From contig CANPYR010000002.1 in NCBI GenBank assembly GCA_947588805.1, positions 1 through 64,000 on the forward strand: a stretch of 64,000 nt of DNA, written 5' to 3'. This document shows, piece by piece, positions 42,524-50,569 of this stretch. Position 1 is the first letter of the stretch; each line of letters opens with the position of its first letter. Source of the stretch: an uncultured Clostridia bacterium (GTDB lineage: Bacteria > Bacillota > Clostridia > Oscillospirales > Ruminococcaceae). The translations under genes were made by a program, and so were the position numbers. The notes under the pieces are model-generated. The model did no database searches, had not been told where the DNA came from, and saw only the letters and a list, made by a program, of their open reading frames with translations.

Positions 42524-43372
42524 TTGTATAAAATACTCAAAAAACGCGAACTCAATTCGCAGGTTACGCTGATGGAGCTTGAAGCTCCGCTTATCGCAAA
42601 AAAAGCGAAGGCAGGACAGTTTGTGATCTTTCGCATAGACGAATACGGCGAAAGGATCCCGCTGACCGTCGCGGACTATGACCGTGAAAAGGGCAGCGTG
42701 ACCATTATATTCCAAAAGGTCGGCCGCTCGACGATGATGCTCGGAAACCTGAACGAGGGAGACTGCATTCTTGACCTTGTAGGCCCGTTAGGGATCCCGA
42801 CTGAGATACCCGAGGGCGCGAAGAAGGTAGCGGTAATAGGCGGCGGCGTAGGCTGCGCTATCGCCTATCCGCAGGCCAAGGCGCTTTATAACGCCGGTAT
42901 CGAAGTGGACGTGATCGCGGGATTCAGAAATAAGGATATAGTTATTTTAGAGGAGGAGATGCGCGCGGTCAGCACAAACTATTACATCACGACCGACGAC
43001 GGAAGCTACGGAACGAAGGGCTTTGTAACCAATAAGCTCCAGGAGCTTATCGACGCGGGAAATAAATACGACTGCGTGATAGCTATCGGACCTGTTCCGA
43101 TGATGAAATTCGTCTGCGCGGTGACTAAGCCTTATAACATCAAGACCATCGTTTCGCTTAACCCGATAATGATAGACGGAACGGGAATGTGCGGCGGTTG
43201 CAGAGTAAGAGTCGGCGGGCAGATCAAATACGCCTGCGTAGACGGTCCCGACTTTGACGGACATGAAGTAGACTTCGACGAGCTGATGAAGAGAAATTCC
43301 GCTTACAGGGATCAGGAAGCTTACGACAGAGAGCACATTTGCAGACTTACCGGAGGTGTCAGAAATGCCTAA
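42524..43372 (+). CDS. nfnA: NfnA: sulfide dehydrogenase/DHOD-type FAD/[2Fe-2S] subunit
   Basis: 282 residues from a TTG at 42524, preceded by GGAGGAAGG. Ferredoxin-NAD(P)+ reductase fold: FAD domain (RIPLTVADYDREKG), NAD-binding VIGGGVGCAIAYPQ, then the [2Fe-2S] cysteines in GTGMCGGCRVRV and YACVDGP. It resembles the small subunit of NADH-dependent reduced ferredoxin:NADP+ oxidoreductase, an electron-bifurcating enzyme of anaerobes. PyrK-like proteins share the fold, but the adjacent GltD-like subunit and lack of pyrD favour Nfn. Confidence 0.88.
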   Translation: MYKILKKRELNSQVTLMELEAPLIAKKAKAGQFVIFRIDEYGERIPLTVADYDREKGSVTIIFQKVGRSTMMLGNLNEGDCILDLVGPLGIPTEIPEGAKKVAVIGGGVGCAIAYPQAKALYNAGIEVDVIAGFRNKDIVILEEEMRAVSTNYYITTDDGSYGTKGFVTNKLQELIDAGNKYDCVIAIGPVPMMKFVCAVTKPYNIKTIVSLNPIMIDGTGMCGGCRVRVGGQIKYACVDGPDFDGHEVDFDELMKRNSAYRDQEAYDREHICRLTGGVRNA

Positions 43373-44747
43373 TATGCAGCTTAATAAAACCCCTGCCGCC
43401 GAGCAGGAGCCGAAGATAAGGGCAAGAAACTTCAAGGAGGTAACGTCGTGTTACACCGACGAGGAGGCAAAAAACGAGTCGGAGAGATGCCTTAACTGTA
43501 AAAATAAGCCCTGCGTATCCGGCTGCCCGGTCGGAGTAAGGATCCCGGAATTTATCGCTAAGGTAAGAGAGGGATGCATTTCCGAAGCGTACGACATAAT
43601 CAAATCCACAAACGGACTTCCCGCTGTCTGCGGAAGGGTCTGTCCTCAGGAGAGTCAGTGCGAATCGAAGTGCGTAAGAGGAATAAAGGGCGAGCCTGTT
43701 GGCATAGGAAGGCTTGAAAGATACTGCGCGGACTATATGGCCGACAAGGCGAAAAATGCCGAAAAGCCGGAGCCTAACGGACATAAAGTAGCGATCATAG
43801 GTTCCGGTCCGTCCGGACTTTCCTGCGCTTCCGATCTTGCAAGGCTCGGTTACGAAGTAACGGTATTTGAAGCGTTTCATACCGCCGGAGGAGTTTTGAT
43901 GTACGGAATCCCGGAATTCAGACTTCCGAAAGCTACCGTTCTTCGCGAGGTAGACGGTCTTAAAGAGCTCGGGGTGGATATCAGGACCGACATGGTTATC
44001 GGAAAGATACTTTCGGTGGACGAGCTTTTCGAGCAAGGCTATGAAGCGGTATTTATCGGCACCGGCGCGGGACTTCCGAACTTCATGAACATCCCCGGAG
44101 AATCTTTGGTAGGAGTATTTTCCGCTAACGAGTATCTTACAAGGACAAATCTTATGAAGGCGTATCTTGACGAGTACGATACGCCGATAAGCAAAAATTC
44201 AAAGGTTGCGGTAGTGGGCGGCGGCAACGTCGCTATGGACGCGGCAAGGTCTGCCTTAAGACTCGGCGCGGATAAGGTTTATATAGTTTATCGCCGCTCC
44301 GAGGAGGAGATGCCGGCAAGACGCGAGGAGGTTCATCACGCTAAGGAAGAGGGGATAGATTTCAGATATCTTACAAATCCCACCGAGATCTTAGGCGATG
44401 AAAACGGAAGAGTCAGAGCGATAAAGTGCCTGAGTATGGAGCTCACAGAGCCTGATCAGAGCGGAAGGCGCGGAGTTAAGCCTATCGAAGGCTCAGAGCA
44501 TGAAATTGAGGTAGACGCGGTCATAATGGCTATCGGGACCTCTCCGAACCCGCTTATACGCTCCACGACTCCGGGACTTGAAACCAACCGCAGAGGATGC
44601 TTCGTAGTTGATGAAAATATGCTTACCTCACGCGAGGGCGTATACGCAGGAGGAGACGCCGTTACAGGCGCCGCGACGGTAATTCTTGCGATGGGCGCGG
44701 GGAAAACCGCCGCTAAGGCCATCGACGAATATATCAAGAATAAATAA
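43365..44747 (+). CDS. nfnB: NfnB: GltD-like FAD/[4Fe-4S] flavoprotein
   Basis: 460 residues. The N-terminal iron-sulfur domain has CLNCKNKPCVSGCPVG and CGRVCPQESQCESKC, binding two [4Fe-4S] clusters; the FAD domain begins KVAIIGSGPSGLSCASDL; the NADP domain has KVAVVGGGNVAMDAARSA; and VYAGGDAVTGAATVILA is the closing GD motif. Together with NfnA it would bifurcate electrons from NADPH to NAD+ and ferredoxin. A stand-alone glutamate synthase small subunit is the alternative; the coupling with NfnA (8-base overlap) argues for Nfn. GGAGGTG precedes the ATG at 43365. Confidence 0.9.
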   Translation: MPNMQLNKTPAAEQEPKIRARNFKEVTSCYTDEEAKNESERCLNCKNKPCVSGCPVGVRIPEFIAKVREGCISEAYDIIKSTNGLPAVCGRVCPQESQCESKCVRGIKGEPVGIGRLERYCADYMADKAKNAEKPEPNGHKVAIIGSGPSGLSCASDLARLGYEVTVFEAFHTAGGVLMYGIPEFRLPKATVLREVDGLKELGVDIRTDMVIGKILSVDELFEQGYEAVFIGTGAGLPNFMNIPGESLVGVFSANEYLTRTNLMKAYLDEYDTPISKNSKVAVVGGGNVAMDAARSALRLGADKVYIVYRRSEEEMPARREEVHHAKEEGIDFRYLTNPTEILGDENGRVRAIKCLSMELTEPDQSGRRGVKPIEGSEHEIEVDAVIMAIGTSPNPLIRSTTPGLETNRRGCFVVDENMLTSREGVYAGGDAVTGAATVILAMGAGKTAAKAIDEYIKNK

Positions 44748-44762
44748 TTGGAGGAAAATAAA

Positions 44763-45182
44763 ATGTTCAAATCGGTACTGCTTGACGCCGCTGCCGCACA
44801 GCAGGCAAGCACGGCGGGTTCTATGTACACTCTGATATTCATGGTCCTTATGCTGGTAGTTTTATACTTTATCATGATAAGACCCCAGCGTAAGAAGGAA
44901 AAAGCCGACGCAGAGATGCGCAAAAACGTCCAGGTCGGCGACGAGATAGAGACAGTCGGAGGAATCGTAGGAATAATAGTAAAGGTAGAGGACCAGACCG
45001 TCGTTATCGAGACCAGCTCGGACAGATGCAAGATGAGGATCAAAAAGTGGGCGATAGCTACAAACGTCTCCGCTAACGACGAAAAGAAGAAGGCTGAGGA
45101 CGCTGCAAAAGCCGCAAAGGAATCAAAAGAGCCGAAGGATGATAAGAAATCCAAGAAGGACGAGCCGATCGAAAAGGACTGA
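44763..45182 (+). CDS. yajC: Preprotein translocase subunit YajC
   Basis: 139 residues. One membrane helix (about residues 20-40), then the conserved FIMIRPQRKKEKADAEMRK and QVGDEIETVGGIVGIIVKV. An accessory of the SecYEG translocon, usually with SecDF. The C-terminal tail is long, charged and lysine-rich. The ATG at 44763 has GGAGG 7 bases upstream. It follows nfnB closely. SecDF is not in view. The TIGR04086-like gene downstream is a common neighbour. Confidence 0.93.
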   Translation: MFKSVLLDAAAAQQASTAGSMYTLIFMVLMLVVLYFIMIRPQRKKEKADAEMRKNVQVGDEIETVGGIVGIIVKVEDQTVVIETSSDRCKMRIKKWAIATNVSANDEKKKAEDAAKAAKESKEPKDDKKSKKDEPIEKD

Positions 45183-45192
45183 TATGTTCTAA

Positions 45193-45364
45193 GGCGTCAC
45201 CGCACAATTATTTTGGTGCAGATACGCAGTCAGATTTTTTGTCAGATGAAACAAAAACCGGAGCTAATACTTTGTGTATTCGCGAGGATTTTTGTGAAAT
45301 ATGACGAAAAATATGCAAGTAGATGCGCCAAAAAGGCGTTAGCCGCTAATTGCGCGGTGATGCC
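45193..45364 (+). mobile_element. MITE-like foldback element, copy 2 (172 bp), CTAA duplication
   Basis: Ends are GGCGTCACCGCACAATTA and, inverted, GGCATCACCGCGCAATTA: 16 of 18 match. The element is flanked by CTAA on both sides (45189-45192 and 45365-45368), a perfect 4-bp target duplication. The two halves are imperfectly complementary along most of their length, with a central hairpin. It lies between yajC and the TIGR04086-like gene, inverted relative to copy 1. No coding capacity; a non-autonomous element mobilised in trans by an unseen transposase is the natural reading. Confidence 0.78.
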
Positions 45365-45401
45365 CTAAGTAAATCCCGAAGCTTGTATTCTAAAATTCAA
45401 T

Positions 45402-45454
45402 CCTCCCGAATATCGTTTAGTGATAATCATTAAACGGCGTTCGGGAGGTTTTTT
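45402..45454 (+). promoter_or_regulatory. Hairpin sequestering the SD of the 45455 gene, with Fur-box-like loop
   Basis: CCTCCCGAA (45402-45410) pairs with TTCGGGAGG (45440-45448), and CGTTTAGTG (45414-45422) pairs with CATTAAACG (45428-45436, one G-T pair). GGGAGG is also the ribosome site of the next gene; six T's follow, then ATG at 45455. The apex TGATAATCATTA (45421-45432) matches the first twelve positions of the B. subtilis Fur box. It could act as a terminator, an SD block or a metal-regulated operator. Confidence 0.65.
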
Positions 45455-45829
45455 ATGCATACTTTTTCAAGAGCGATAGGTTACGGACTTTTAGCGGGCG
45501 CGGGGACGGTGATTTTTGTCTGCTCGTCAGTATCGGTATTGCAGATATTTATAAGCCTTCCGGACGGAATAATAAACGCCGCGGCGATTTTAACGCTGTC
45601 TCTCGCTTCCTATATTTCCGCGTACTCCTCGGCGCAGCTCTGCCGCTCAAAGGGACTTATTCAGGGGGTTATCTGCGGGACCGTTATCTTTTTCGCCGTC
45701 TTTCTCCCGGGGATCATAATGTCAAAAGATCCTCCCACCGAGCAGTCTCTTTTAAAGCTGATTTTGTGCATATTATCCGGAGCCGTGGGCGGGATAAAAG
45801 GGATAAATACGAAAAAGACAAGACTGTAA
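45455..45829 (+). CDS. TIGR04086-like membrane protein
   Basis: 124 residues, four hydrophobic helices (about residues 6-27, 37-57, 66-86 and 98-116), GLLAGAGTVIFVCSS and IQGVICGTVIFF. It resembles the TIGR04086 family, which often follows yajC; function unknown. The ATG at 45455 has the ribosome site GGGAGG inside a hairpin (see adjacent feature). The spoIIIA candidate promoter overlaps its stop. Confidence 0.78.
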   Translation: MHTFSRAIGYGLLAGAGTVIFVCSSVSVLQIFISLPDGIINAAAILTLSLASYISAYSSAQLCRSKGLIQGVICGTVIFFAVFLPGIIMSKDPPTEQSLLKLILCILSGAVGGIKGINTKKTRL

Positions 45830-45855
45830 TATTTATAAGCGCTTAAGAATATAAT
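45827..45855 (+). promoter_or_regulatory. Candidate sigma-E promoter of spoIIIA
   Basis: TAATATT (45827-45833) fits the sigma-E -35 KMATATT exactly; after 14 bp comes AATATAAT (45848-45855), matching 6 of 8 of the -10 CATACAHT. The position, about 55 bases before spoIIIAA, agrees with known sigma-E control of spoIIIA. Confidence 0.55.
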
Positions 45856-45909
45856 TTAAAAACGCGGGTTTTATCCCCGGAATAATAAAAACGGAGGACT
45901 TTGTAATTT

Positions 45910-46776
45910 ATGGAATCAAAGCTTAAATACGCGCTCGAGCTTCTTTCACAGGACGTGCTAAAGGCTTTAAGCGGCTTTTCGGAGCTTGAAGAAGCGGATG
46001 AGATAAGGCTGAGACTTTCAAGACGGCTTTGCGTATCCCTAAAAGATAAAGACTGTGTTCTTGATTACATATGCACGCAGGCCGACATAGAGCACAGCTT
46101 CAAGACAGCATTTTCATATTCAATGCACAGCTATTCCCGCGAGCTTTCGCAGGGGTATATAACGACGCGAGGAGGAAATAGGGTAGGGATCTCCGGCACG
46201 GCCGTTATATCGCAGGGCGGCGAAGGAATCGAAGCGGTGAAATATATAACTTCGCTCAATGTTCGCATTGCAAGAGAAATTATCGGCTGCGCGGATGAAA
46301 TAGTAAGCGAATGCTTCAAAAGCGGTCCCGAGGGACTTATAATCGCAGGCCCGCCGGGAAGCGGAAAGACGACTCTTTTAAGAGATATCTCCCGGCAGCT
46401 CGGAGCGCGATATAAGATATCTCTTATAGACGAGCGCGGGGAGATATCGTCGGCGCATAAAGGTTCTGCGCAAAACGGAGTCGGGGAAATGACCGATATA
46501 TTCTACGGCTATCCAAAGGCGATAGGGATAGAAACAGCGGTGAGGGTAATGACTCCAAGGGCGCTTATAGTGGATGAAATAGGCTCCGAGTCGGACGGAA
46601 AAGCTCTTTCATACGCAGTAAACTCCGGCGTAAAGATCATAACTGCGGTCCATGCCGGAAATCTTTCGGAAGCTATGAAAAAAACTGCGATAAGATCTCT
46701 TTATGAATCCGGAGCCTTCGGATTCTCCGCAGAGCTTGACAGCAGCCGCAGAGCGGCGGTGAAAAGGCTTGATTAG
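45910..46776 (+). CDS. spoIIIAA: Stage III sporulation protein AA
   Basis: 288 residues. AAA-type secretion ATPase of the SpoIIIA-SpoIIQ channel (feeding tube) that connects mother cell and forespore. N-terminal domain with YSMHSYSRELSQGYITTRGG; Walker A IAGPPGSGKTTLLRD; IDERGEISS; Walker B LIVDEIGSESD. GGAGGACTTTGTAATTT lies before the ATG, a somewhat long spacing. First of eight consecutive spoIIIA genes, controlled by the candidate sigma-E promoter. Confidence 0.96.
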   Translation: MESKLKYALELLSQDVLKALSGFSELEEADEIRLRLSRRLCVSLKDKDCVLDYICTQADIEHSFKTAFSYSMHSYSRELSQGYITTRGGNRVGISGTAVISQGGEGIEAVKYITSLNVRIAREIIGCADEIVSECFKSGPEGLIIAGPPGSGKTTLLRDISRQLGARYKISLIDERGEISSAHKGSAQNGVGEMTDIFYGYPKAIGIETAVRVMTPRALIVDEIGSESDGKALSYAVNSGVKIITAVHAGNLSEAMKKTAIRSLYESGAFGFSAELDSSRRAAVKRLD

Positions 46777-47224
46777 GATATATGCGGCGCTGATTCTCAC
46801 GCTTTCGGGTTTTTTGATATCAAGGGAGCTTTACCGAAAAAAAGAGAGGATATATCTTGAGACCGAGGAAGCCGCGGAAACCGTATCAAAAATAATATCC
46901 GAGCTCGGATACACCCGCGACGATGTTTATACGGTATCAAAAGAAGCAGCGGGCTTTGAGCTTAAGGGGATAAGCTTTCCCGGAGAATGGGAAGCGGAAT
47001 GCAAAAAAAGATACGTAGGCGAGGACGGTTTAAAGATAATGCAGAAAGCCGGGAACATCCTCGGCTCGGCTGATCTTGACAGCCAGCTTGAAAGGCTGAG
47101 ACTTTTAAGGGATGAAGCGCTGAGGACCGCAAGCGAAAAAAAGGCGCGGCTCGATTCCGAAAAAAGATTATATCTTACTCTCGGGCTTTCGCTCGGCGCG
47201 GCTATAGGGATAATGATGATTTAA
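46769..47224 (+). CDS. spoIIIAB: Stage III sporulation protein AB
   Basis: 151 residues from a TTG that overlaps the spoIIIAA stop by 8 bases. N-terminal membrane helix, a central helical domain resembling GspF-like secretion proteins, and a second helix at the C-terminus (LTLGLSLGAAIGIMMI). Its family-typical first part reads GFLISRELYRKKERI. Membrane component of the SpoIIIA channel. Identification relies on position and helix pattern. Confidence 0.9.
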   Translation: MIRIYAALILTLSGFLISRELYRKKERIYLETEEAAETVSKIISELGYTRDDVYTVSKEAAGFELKGISFPGEWEAECKKRYVGEDGLKIMQKAGNILGSADLDSQLERLRLLRDEALRTASEKKARLDSEKRLYLTLGLSLGAAIGIMMI

Positions 47225-47236
47225 AAGGAGAAGAAA

Positions 47237-47431
47237 ATGGAAGTAACGCTTGTTTTTCAGATAGCGGGGCTCGGGATAATAGTAGCGGTCCTGAGCCAGC
47301 TTTTAAAAAGAGCAGAAAGGGACGAGCAGGCGCTGATGATAACGATAGCGGGGCTTGTTATCGTGATGGTGATGCTTGTAAACGAGATCTCGGAGCTCTT
47401 CGATACGGTAAGATCCGCGTTCGGGTTCTGA
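47237..47431 (+). CDS. spoIIIAC: Stage III sporulation protein AC
   Basis: 64 residues, two membrane helices, MEVTLVFQIAGLGIIVAVL with the conserved QLLKRAERDEQALM linker. Aligns in length and sequence with SpoIIIAC. GGAG before the ATG. Membrane part of the mother cell-forespore channel. Confidence 0.95.
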   Translation: MEVTLVFQIAGLGIIVAVLSQLLKRAERDEQALMITIAGLVIVMVMLVNEISELFDTVRSAFGF

Positions 47432-47435
47432 TCTA

Positions 47436-47822
47436 ATGGAGATACTTAAGATCGCAGCAGTCTGCCTTACAGCCGCGGTACTTGCAAAAGTGATCCAGCC
47501 GACTAACAGAGATCTCGCGGCGCTTTTATCGATATCAGCGATGATATTCTGCGCTTTCATGGCGGTAGAAGGCTTAAGCCGGGTGTTTTCCGGCGCGGAC
47601 GGTATCCTAAGCTATGAAGGCGTCGGTTCCGGATATCTTCATATCGCCTTCAGGGCGCTCGGAATCTGCTACATTTGCGAGCTCAGTTCATCCTCCTGCC
47701 GAGACTGCGGGGAAACTGCGCTCGGGAGCGTGATAGATATCTCCGGCAGGGCGGCAGTAGCTCTTTTGACGCTTCCTCTTTTAAAAGAATTTGTAGGAAT
47801 TGTAAAAACTGTTTTATCATGA
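47436..47822 (+). CDS. spoIIIAD: Stage III sporulation protein AD
   Basis: 128 residues, three or four membrane helices; IQPTNRDLAALLSISAM and YICELSSSSCRDCGETALGS are characteristic of SpoIIIAD. It begins 4 bases after spoIIIAC and ends in an ATGA overlap with spoIIIAE. A channel membrane component. Confidence 0.94.
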   Translation: MEILKIAAVCLTAAVLAKVIQPTNRDLAALLSISAMIFCAFMAVEGLSRVFSGADGILSYEGVGSGYLHIAFRALGICYICELSSSSCRDCGETALGSVIDISGRAAVALLTLPLLKEFVGIVKTVLS

Positions 47823-48919
47823 TAAAAAAAGCTTTAATTATTTTTATATCGATATTTATGATCTCAGCGGCGCTTGAAATTAACATTGAAGCCGAAGGCA
47901 TTGAGTCGGATATCTCACGTTCTCTTTCCGAGACCGAAACAGGGGAAGCGGAGCAGGGACTTGAAGAGCTCGGGATCGACCCCGGCGACGTTTCGGGGAT
48001 AAGAAATCTGAGCGTATCGAAAATACTTGAATATGTATCGAACATATTCAAAAAGGCGATAAACGCCCCGGTGAAGCTTATACTTACCGTGACGGCTTTC
48101 GCGGCTATATGCTCGGTATCGTCCGCCGTAAGCTTCAGGGGAGGACTTTACAGCGAGCTTTTTGTTCTGATATGCTTTATAGCCGTCTCTCCGTCGGCAG
48201 TTGAAAGCTTCATGTCCTCGGTAAAAGCTATAAAGGGAGCTTCCGCGTTCATGCTGAGCTATATCCCGGTATTCGCTTCCTTAGCGGCAGCTTCCGGAAA
48301 TCTCGCTTCGGCAGTTTCATATAACGCGATTTTGATGTATTTCTGCGAAGCCGCGGCGGTGATCACATCCACGCTTCTTAAGCCGATTCTTTGCGGAATG
48401 CTGATCCTTTCGGCAGTACAGGCTCTGAACCCCGACATGACAAACCTGACCTCGGCTCTTAAAAACATCCTCACCGTCGTAATCGGATTTATAATGACTC
48501 TCTTTTTAGGGATTCTTGCGCTTCAAACGGTAGTTGGCAGAGGCGCGGAGGGGCTTGCGGTCAGGGCGGGAAAGTATGCGGTATCAAGCTTTGTTCCGGT
48601 GATAGGATATTCTCTTTCGGAATCGTATAAGGCGGTTAGCCTGAGTCTTAGCGCGATAAGGACCGCCACCGGAGCTTTCGGGATAGTAGTCCTCGGGGTA
48701 TTTCTTCTGACTCCTATCATCTCCGCGCTGGTATATAAAGCTTCCTTTCTTTTCAGCGGATGGATATGCAGACTAATAGGCGCGGACAGACTGTCGTCGA
48801 TGATGTACGGCCTTGCGGACGTGTTTTCTTTTCTGTCTACTACCCTTATCTTCTTCGGACTTATGCTCACCGTCGCCACGGGAACGCTGATACTTTTAGG
48901 AGGCGCACTTTCGCTGTGA
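47819..48919 (+). CDS. spoIIIAE: Stage III sporulation protein AE
   Basis: 366 residues from the ATG at 47819, which overlaps the spoIIIAD stop (ATGA); the frame is open further upstream but that part lies within spoIIIAD. A signal-like N-terminus, an acidic external segment, then about seven or eight membrane helices, typical of SpoIIIAE, the largest polytopic subunit. VSYNAILMYFCEAAAV and VPVIGYSLSESYKAV are conserved stretches. It overlaps spoIIIAF by GTGA. Confidence 0.93.
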   Translation: MIKKALIIFISIFMISAALEINIEAEGIESDISRSLSETETGEAEQGLEELGIDPGDVSGIRNLSVSKILEYVSNIFKKAINAPVKLILTVTAFAAICSVSSAVSFRGGLYSELFVLICFIAVSPSAVESFMSSVKAIKGASAFMLSYIPVFASLAAASGNLASAVSYNAILMYFCEAAAVITSTLLKPILCGMLILSAVQALNPDMTNLTSALKNILTVVIGFIMTLFLGILALQTVVGRGAEGLAVRAGKYAVSSFVPVIGYSLSESYKAVSLSLSAIRTATGAFGIVVLGVFLLTPIISALVYKASFLFSGWICRLIGADRLSSMMYGLADVFSFLSTTLIFFGLMLTVATGTLILLGGALSL

Positions 48920-49383
48920 AATTCTTTACGCAGGCAGTCTTAGCCGCAGCAGTACTCGGTACTCTCCATATCCTCCTTCTTGCCCTCGCGCCGGATAAAT
49001 ACCGCCGGGAGATCAAAGCGATAATATCGCTTATTACCGTGATAACGATAGCTTCGCTCTTAAGCGGCGCTGATTTTTCGGATATAACGTCGAGCCTTAA
49101 AGAAATAGAACTCAGCGAAAGCGTATATTCAAACGACGAGCTTGTAAAAAAGGATCTTGAAGGAAGAATCGAGCAGTATCTCGAAGCGCTTCTTTCGGAG
49201 CAGGGGATAGAATGCAAAAAAATTTCGGTCGGTACTACTATAGACGAATCAAGGCGCATATTTATTACAAAGGCAAGCCTGAGACTTTCAGAAGAGTATT
49301 CCGACCGAGATCCGGAAATACGGGAGCTTATAAAGACAAGGATAGGAGAAATCGGGACGGAAATAAGCTATGAGGACGGTTGA
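48916..49383 (+). CDS. spoIIIAF: Stage III sporulation protein AF
   Basis: About 155 residues from a GTG at 48916 overlapping the spoIIIAE stop by 4 bases; the frame is open further upstream but within spoIIIAE. Two hydrophobic helices (about residues 8-24 and 35-52), then a soluble domain with EQYLEALLSEQGIECKKI. The ring-building-motif fold is typical for AF/AG. The start is inferred from overlap and family length. Confidence 0.88.
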   Translation: MKFFTQAVLAAAVLGTLHILLLALAPDKYRREIKAIISLITVITIASLLSGADFSDITSSLKEIELSESVYSNDELVKKDLEGRIEQYLEALLSEQGIECKKISVGTTIDESRRIFITKASLRLSEEYSDRDPEIRELIKTRIGEIGTEISYEDG

Positions 49384-49893
49384 ATGGAAGAAAAAGGAAT
49401 AGAAAAAGTAATCAAAACGCTTAAAAGCACCCCAAAGCTTTGGATCTATTCCGCAGTAGCGATCTTATGCGTGCTGCTTCTTCTGACGTTAAAAACGCCG
49501 AAGAGCAGGGATGAGCCGGAGCAGGAGAATATTCCCAAAAGCGCGGCTTCGGAGGTACAGGACTACCGCAAGGAGCTTGAAGCGCGGCTTGAAGATATTC
49601 TTTCCGAGATACGCGGTGCGGGAGAAGTGAGCGTAATGATAACTCTGTCCGGAAGCGAGGAAACGGTTTACGCCGAGGATCTAAGCGAGTCGGACGGAAA
49701 AAGGAGCAGCGAAACCGTTATAGCAGGTTCGCAGCAAGCGCTGATCAGGAAAAAGGACAATCCGAAAATATTAGGGGTGCTGATCGTGTGCACCGGCGGC
49801 GGCAGGCCGCAGGTAAAGGAAAAGGTGGTAAATGCGGCTTCGACCGTATTGGATATACCCACAGGCAAGGTCTATGTGACCGAATCAAAATAA
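49384..49893 (+). CDS. spoIIIAG: Stage III sporulation protein AG
   Basis: 169 residues. One N-terminal helix (about residues 18-36), an acidic linker, then a ring-forming domain: LEARLEDILSEIRGAGEVSVMITLSG, then KEKVVNAASTVLDIPTGKVYV. SpoIIIAG builds the large ring in the intermembrane space. It starts immediately after spoIIIAF. Confidence 0.94.
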   Translation: MEEKGIEKVIKTLKSTPKLWIYSAVAILCVLLLLTLKTPKSRDEPEQENIPKSAASEVQDYRKELEARLEDILSEIRGAGEVSVMITLSGSEETVYAEDLSESDGKRSSETVIAGSQQALIRKKDNPKILGVLIVCTGGGRPQVKEKVVNAASTVLDIPTGKVYVTESK

Positions 49894-49913
49894 ATCAGAT
49901 TCAGGAGGAAATT

Positions 49914-50477
49914 ATGAGGAATTTTCACAGAAGCGTCAGTTTAAAGGTAAACAAAAGGCATATCATCTTAGCGGGTCTCACTCTTCTTTTGGGAGTGACG
50001 GTGTATGCAAACTACAAGCTTTCAAAGCCCGAGATCCCGACTACTGAGGTGATGGAAAACGCTGATATCGGGGAGACCTACGGCGAGGTGCAGTATGTAA
50101 ACGGAACTGAGCTCAACAGCTATTCTTCGGAGGATTATTTCTCCCAGGCAAGGCTTGATAAGCTCACCGCCAGAGACGAAGCGGTAGAAACGCTTAAGAT
50201 GGTATTGGAGGGTCGGGACATAACCGAGGAGGAGATGGCGACCTACACCGAAAACGCGGTATCGCTTTCATCGCTTATAGAGAGCGAAGCGGAGATAGAG
50301 AACCTGATACTCGCATGCGGATATGAGGACTGCGTGGTATATCTTGACGGCGAAAACGCAAGCATTGTAGTAAAATCCGACGGTCTTTCGGCAGCTCAGG
50401 CAGCGGAGATAAAAGATATCCTTCTCAGCGAAACGCAGGTGCCGAATGAAAATATCAGAATTTTTGAGGTAAAGTAG
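49914..50477 (+). CDS. spoIIIAH: Stage III sporulation protein AH
   Basis: 187 residues from the ATG at 49914, 5-6 bases after AGGAGG; the open frame further upstream overlaps spoIIIAG and has no ribosome site. One N-terminal membrane helix (about residues 20-37), then the intermembrane ring domain (about 75-187) with SQARLDKLTARDEAVETL and SLIESEAEIENLILACGYEDC. SpoIIIAH interlocks with SpoIIQ of the forespore. It is the last spoIIIA gene. Confidence 0.94.
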   Translation: MRNFHRSVSLKVNKRHIILAGLTLLLGVTVYANYKLSKPEIPTTEVMENADIGETYGEVQYVNGTELNSYSSEDYFSQARLDKLTARDEAVETLKMVLEGRDITEEEMATYTENAVSLSSLIESEAEIENLILACGYEDCVVYLDGENASIVVKSDGLSAAQAAEIKDILLSETQVPNENIRIFEVK

Positions 50478-50506
50478 TTGAAATTTTATAAAGACTGTGA
50501 TATACT
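50478..50506 (+). promoter_or_regulatory. Promoter upstream of the asp23-like gene
   Basis: TTGAAA (50478-50483), 17-bp spacer, TATACT (50501-50506). It would start a new transcript between spoIIIAH and the vegetative asp23-nusB block. Confidence 0.6.
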
Positions 50507-50569
50507 GTATAATGTATAAATGTATAAAAGGTATATACAGTCACCCGGAAGTATAAAGGAGCATAAAAA

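Noticed and set aside
42524..43372. PyrK (dihydroorotate dehydrogenase electron-transfer subunit)
   Set aside because: Same fold, but no pyrD or other pyrimidine gene is near, and the GltD-like partner overlapping downstream fits NfnAB better.
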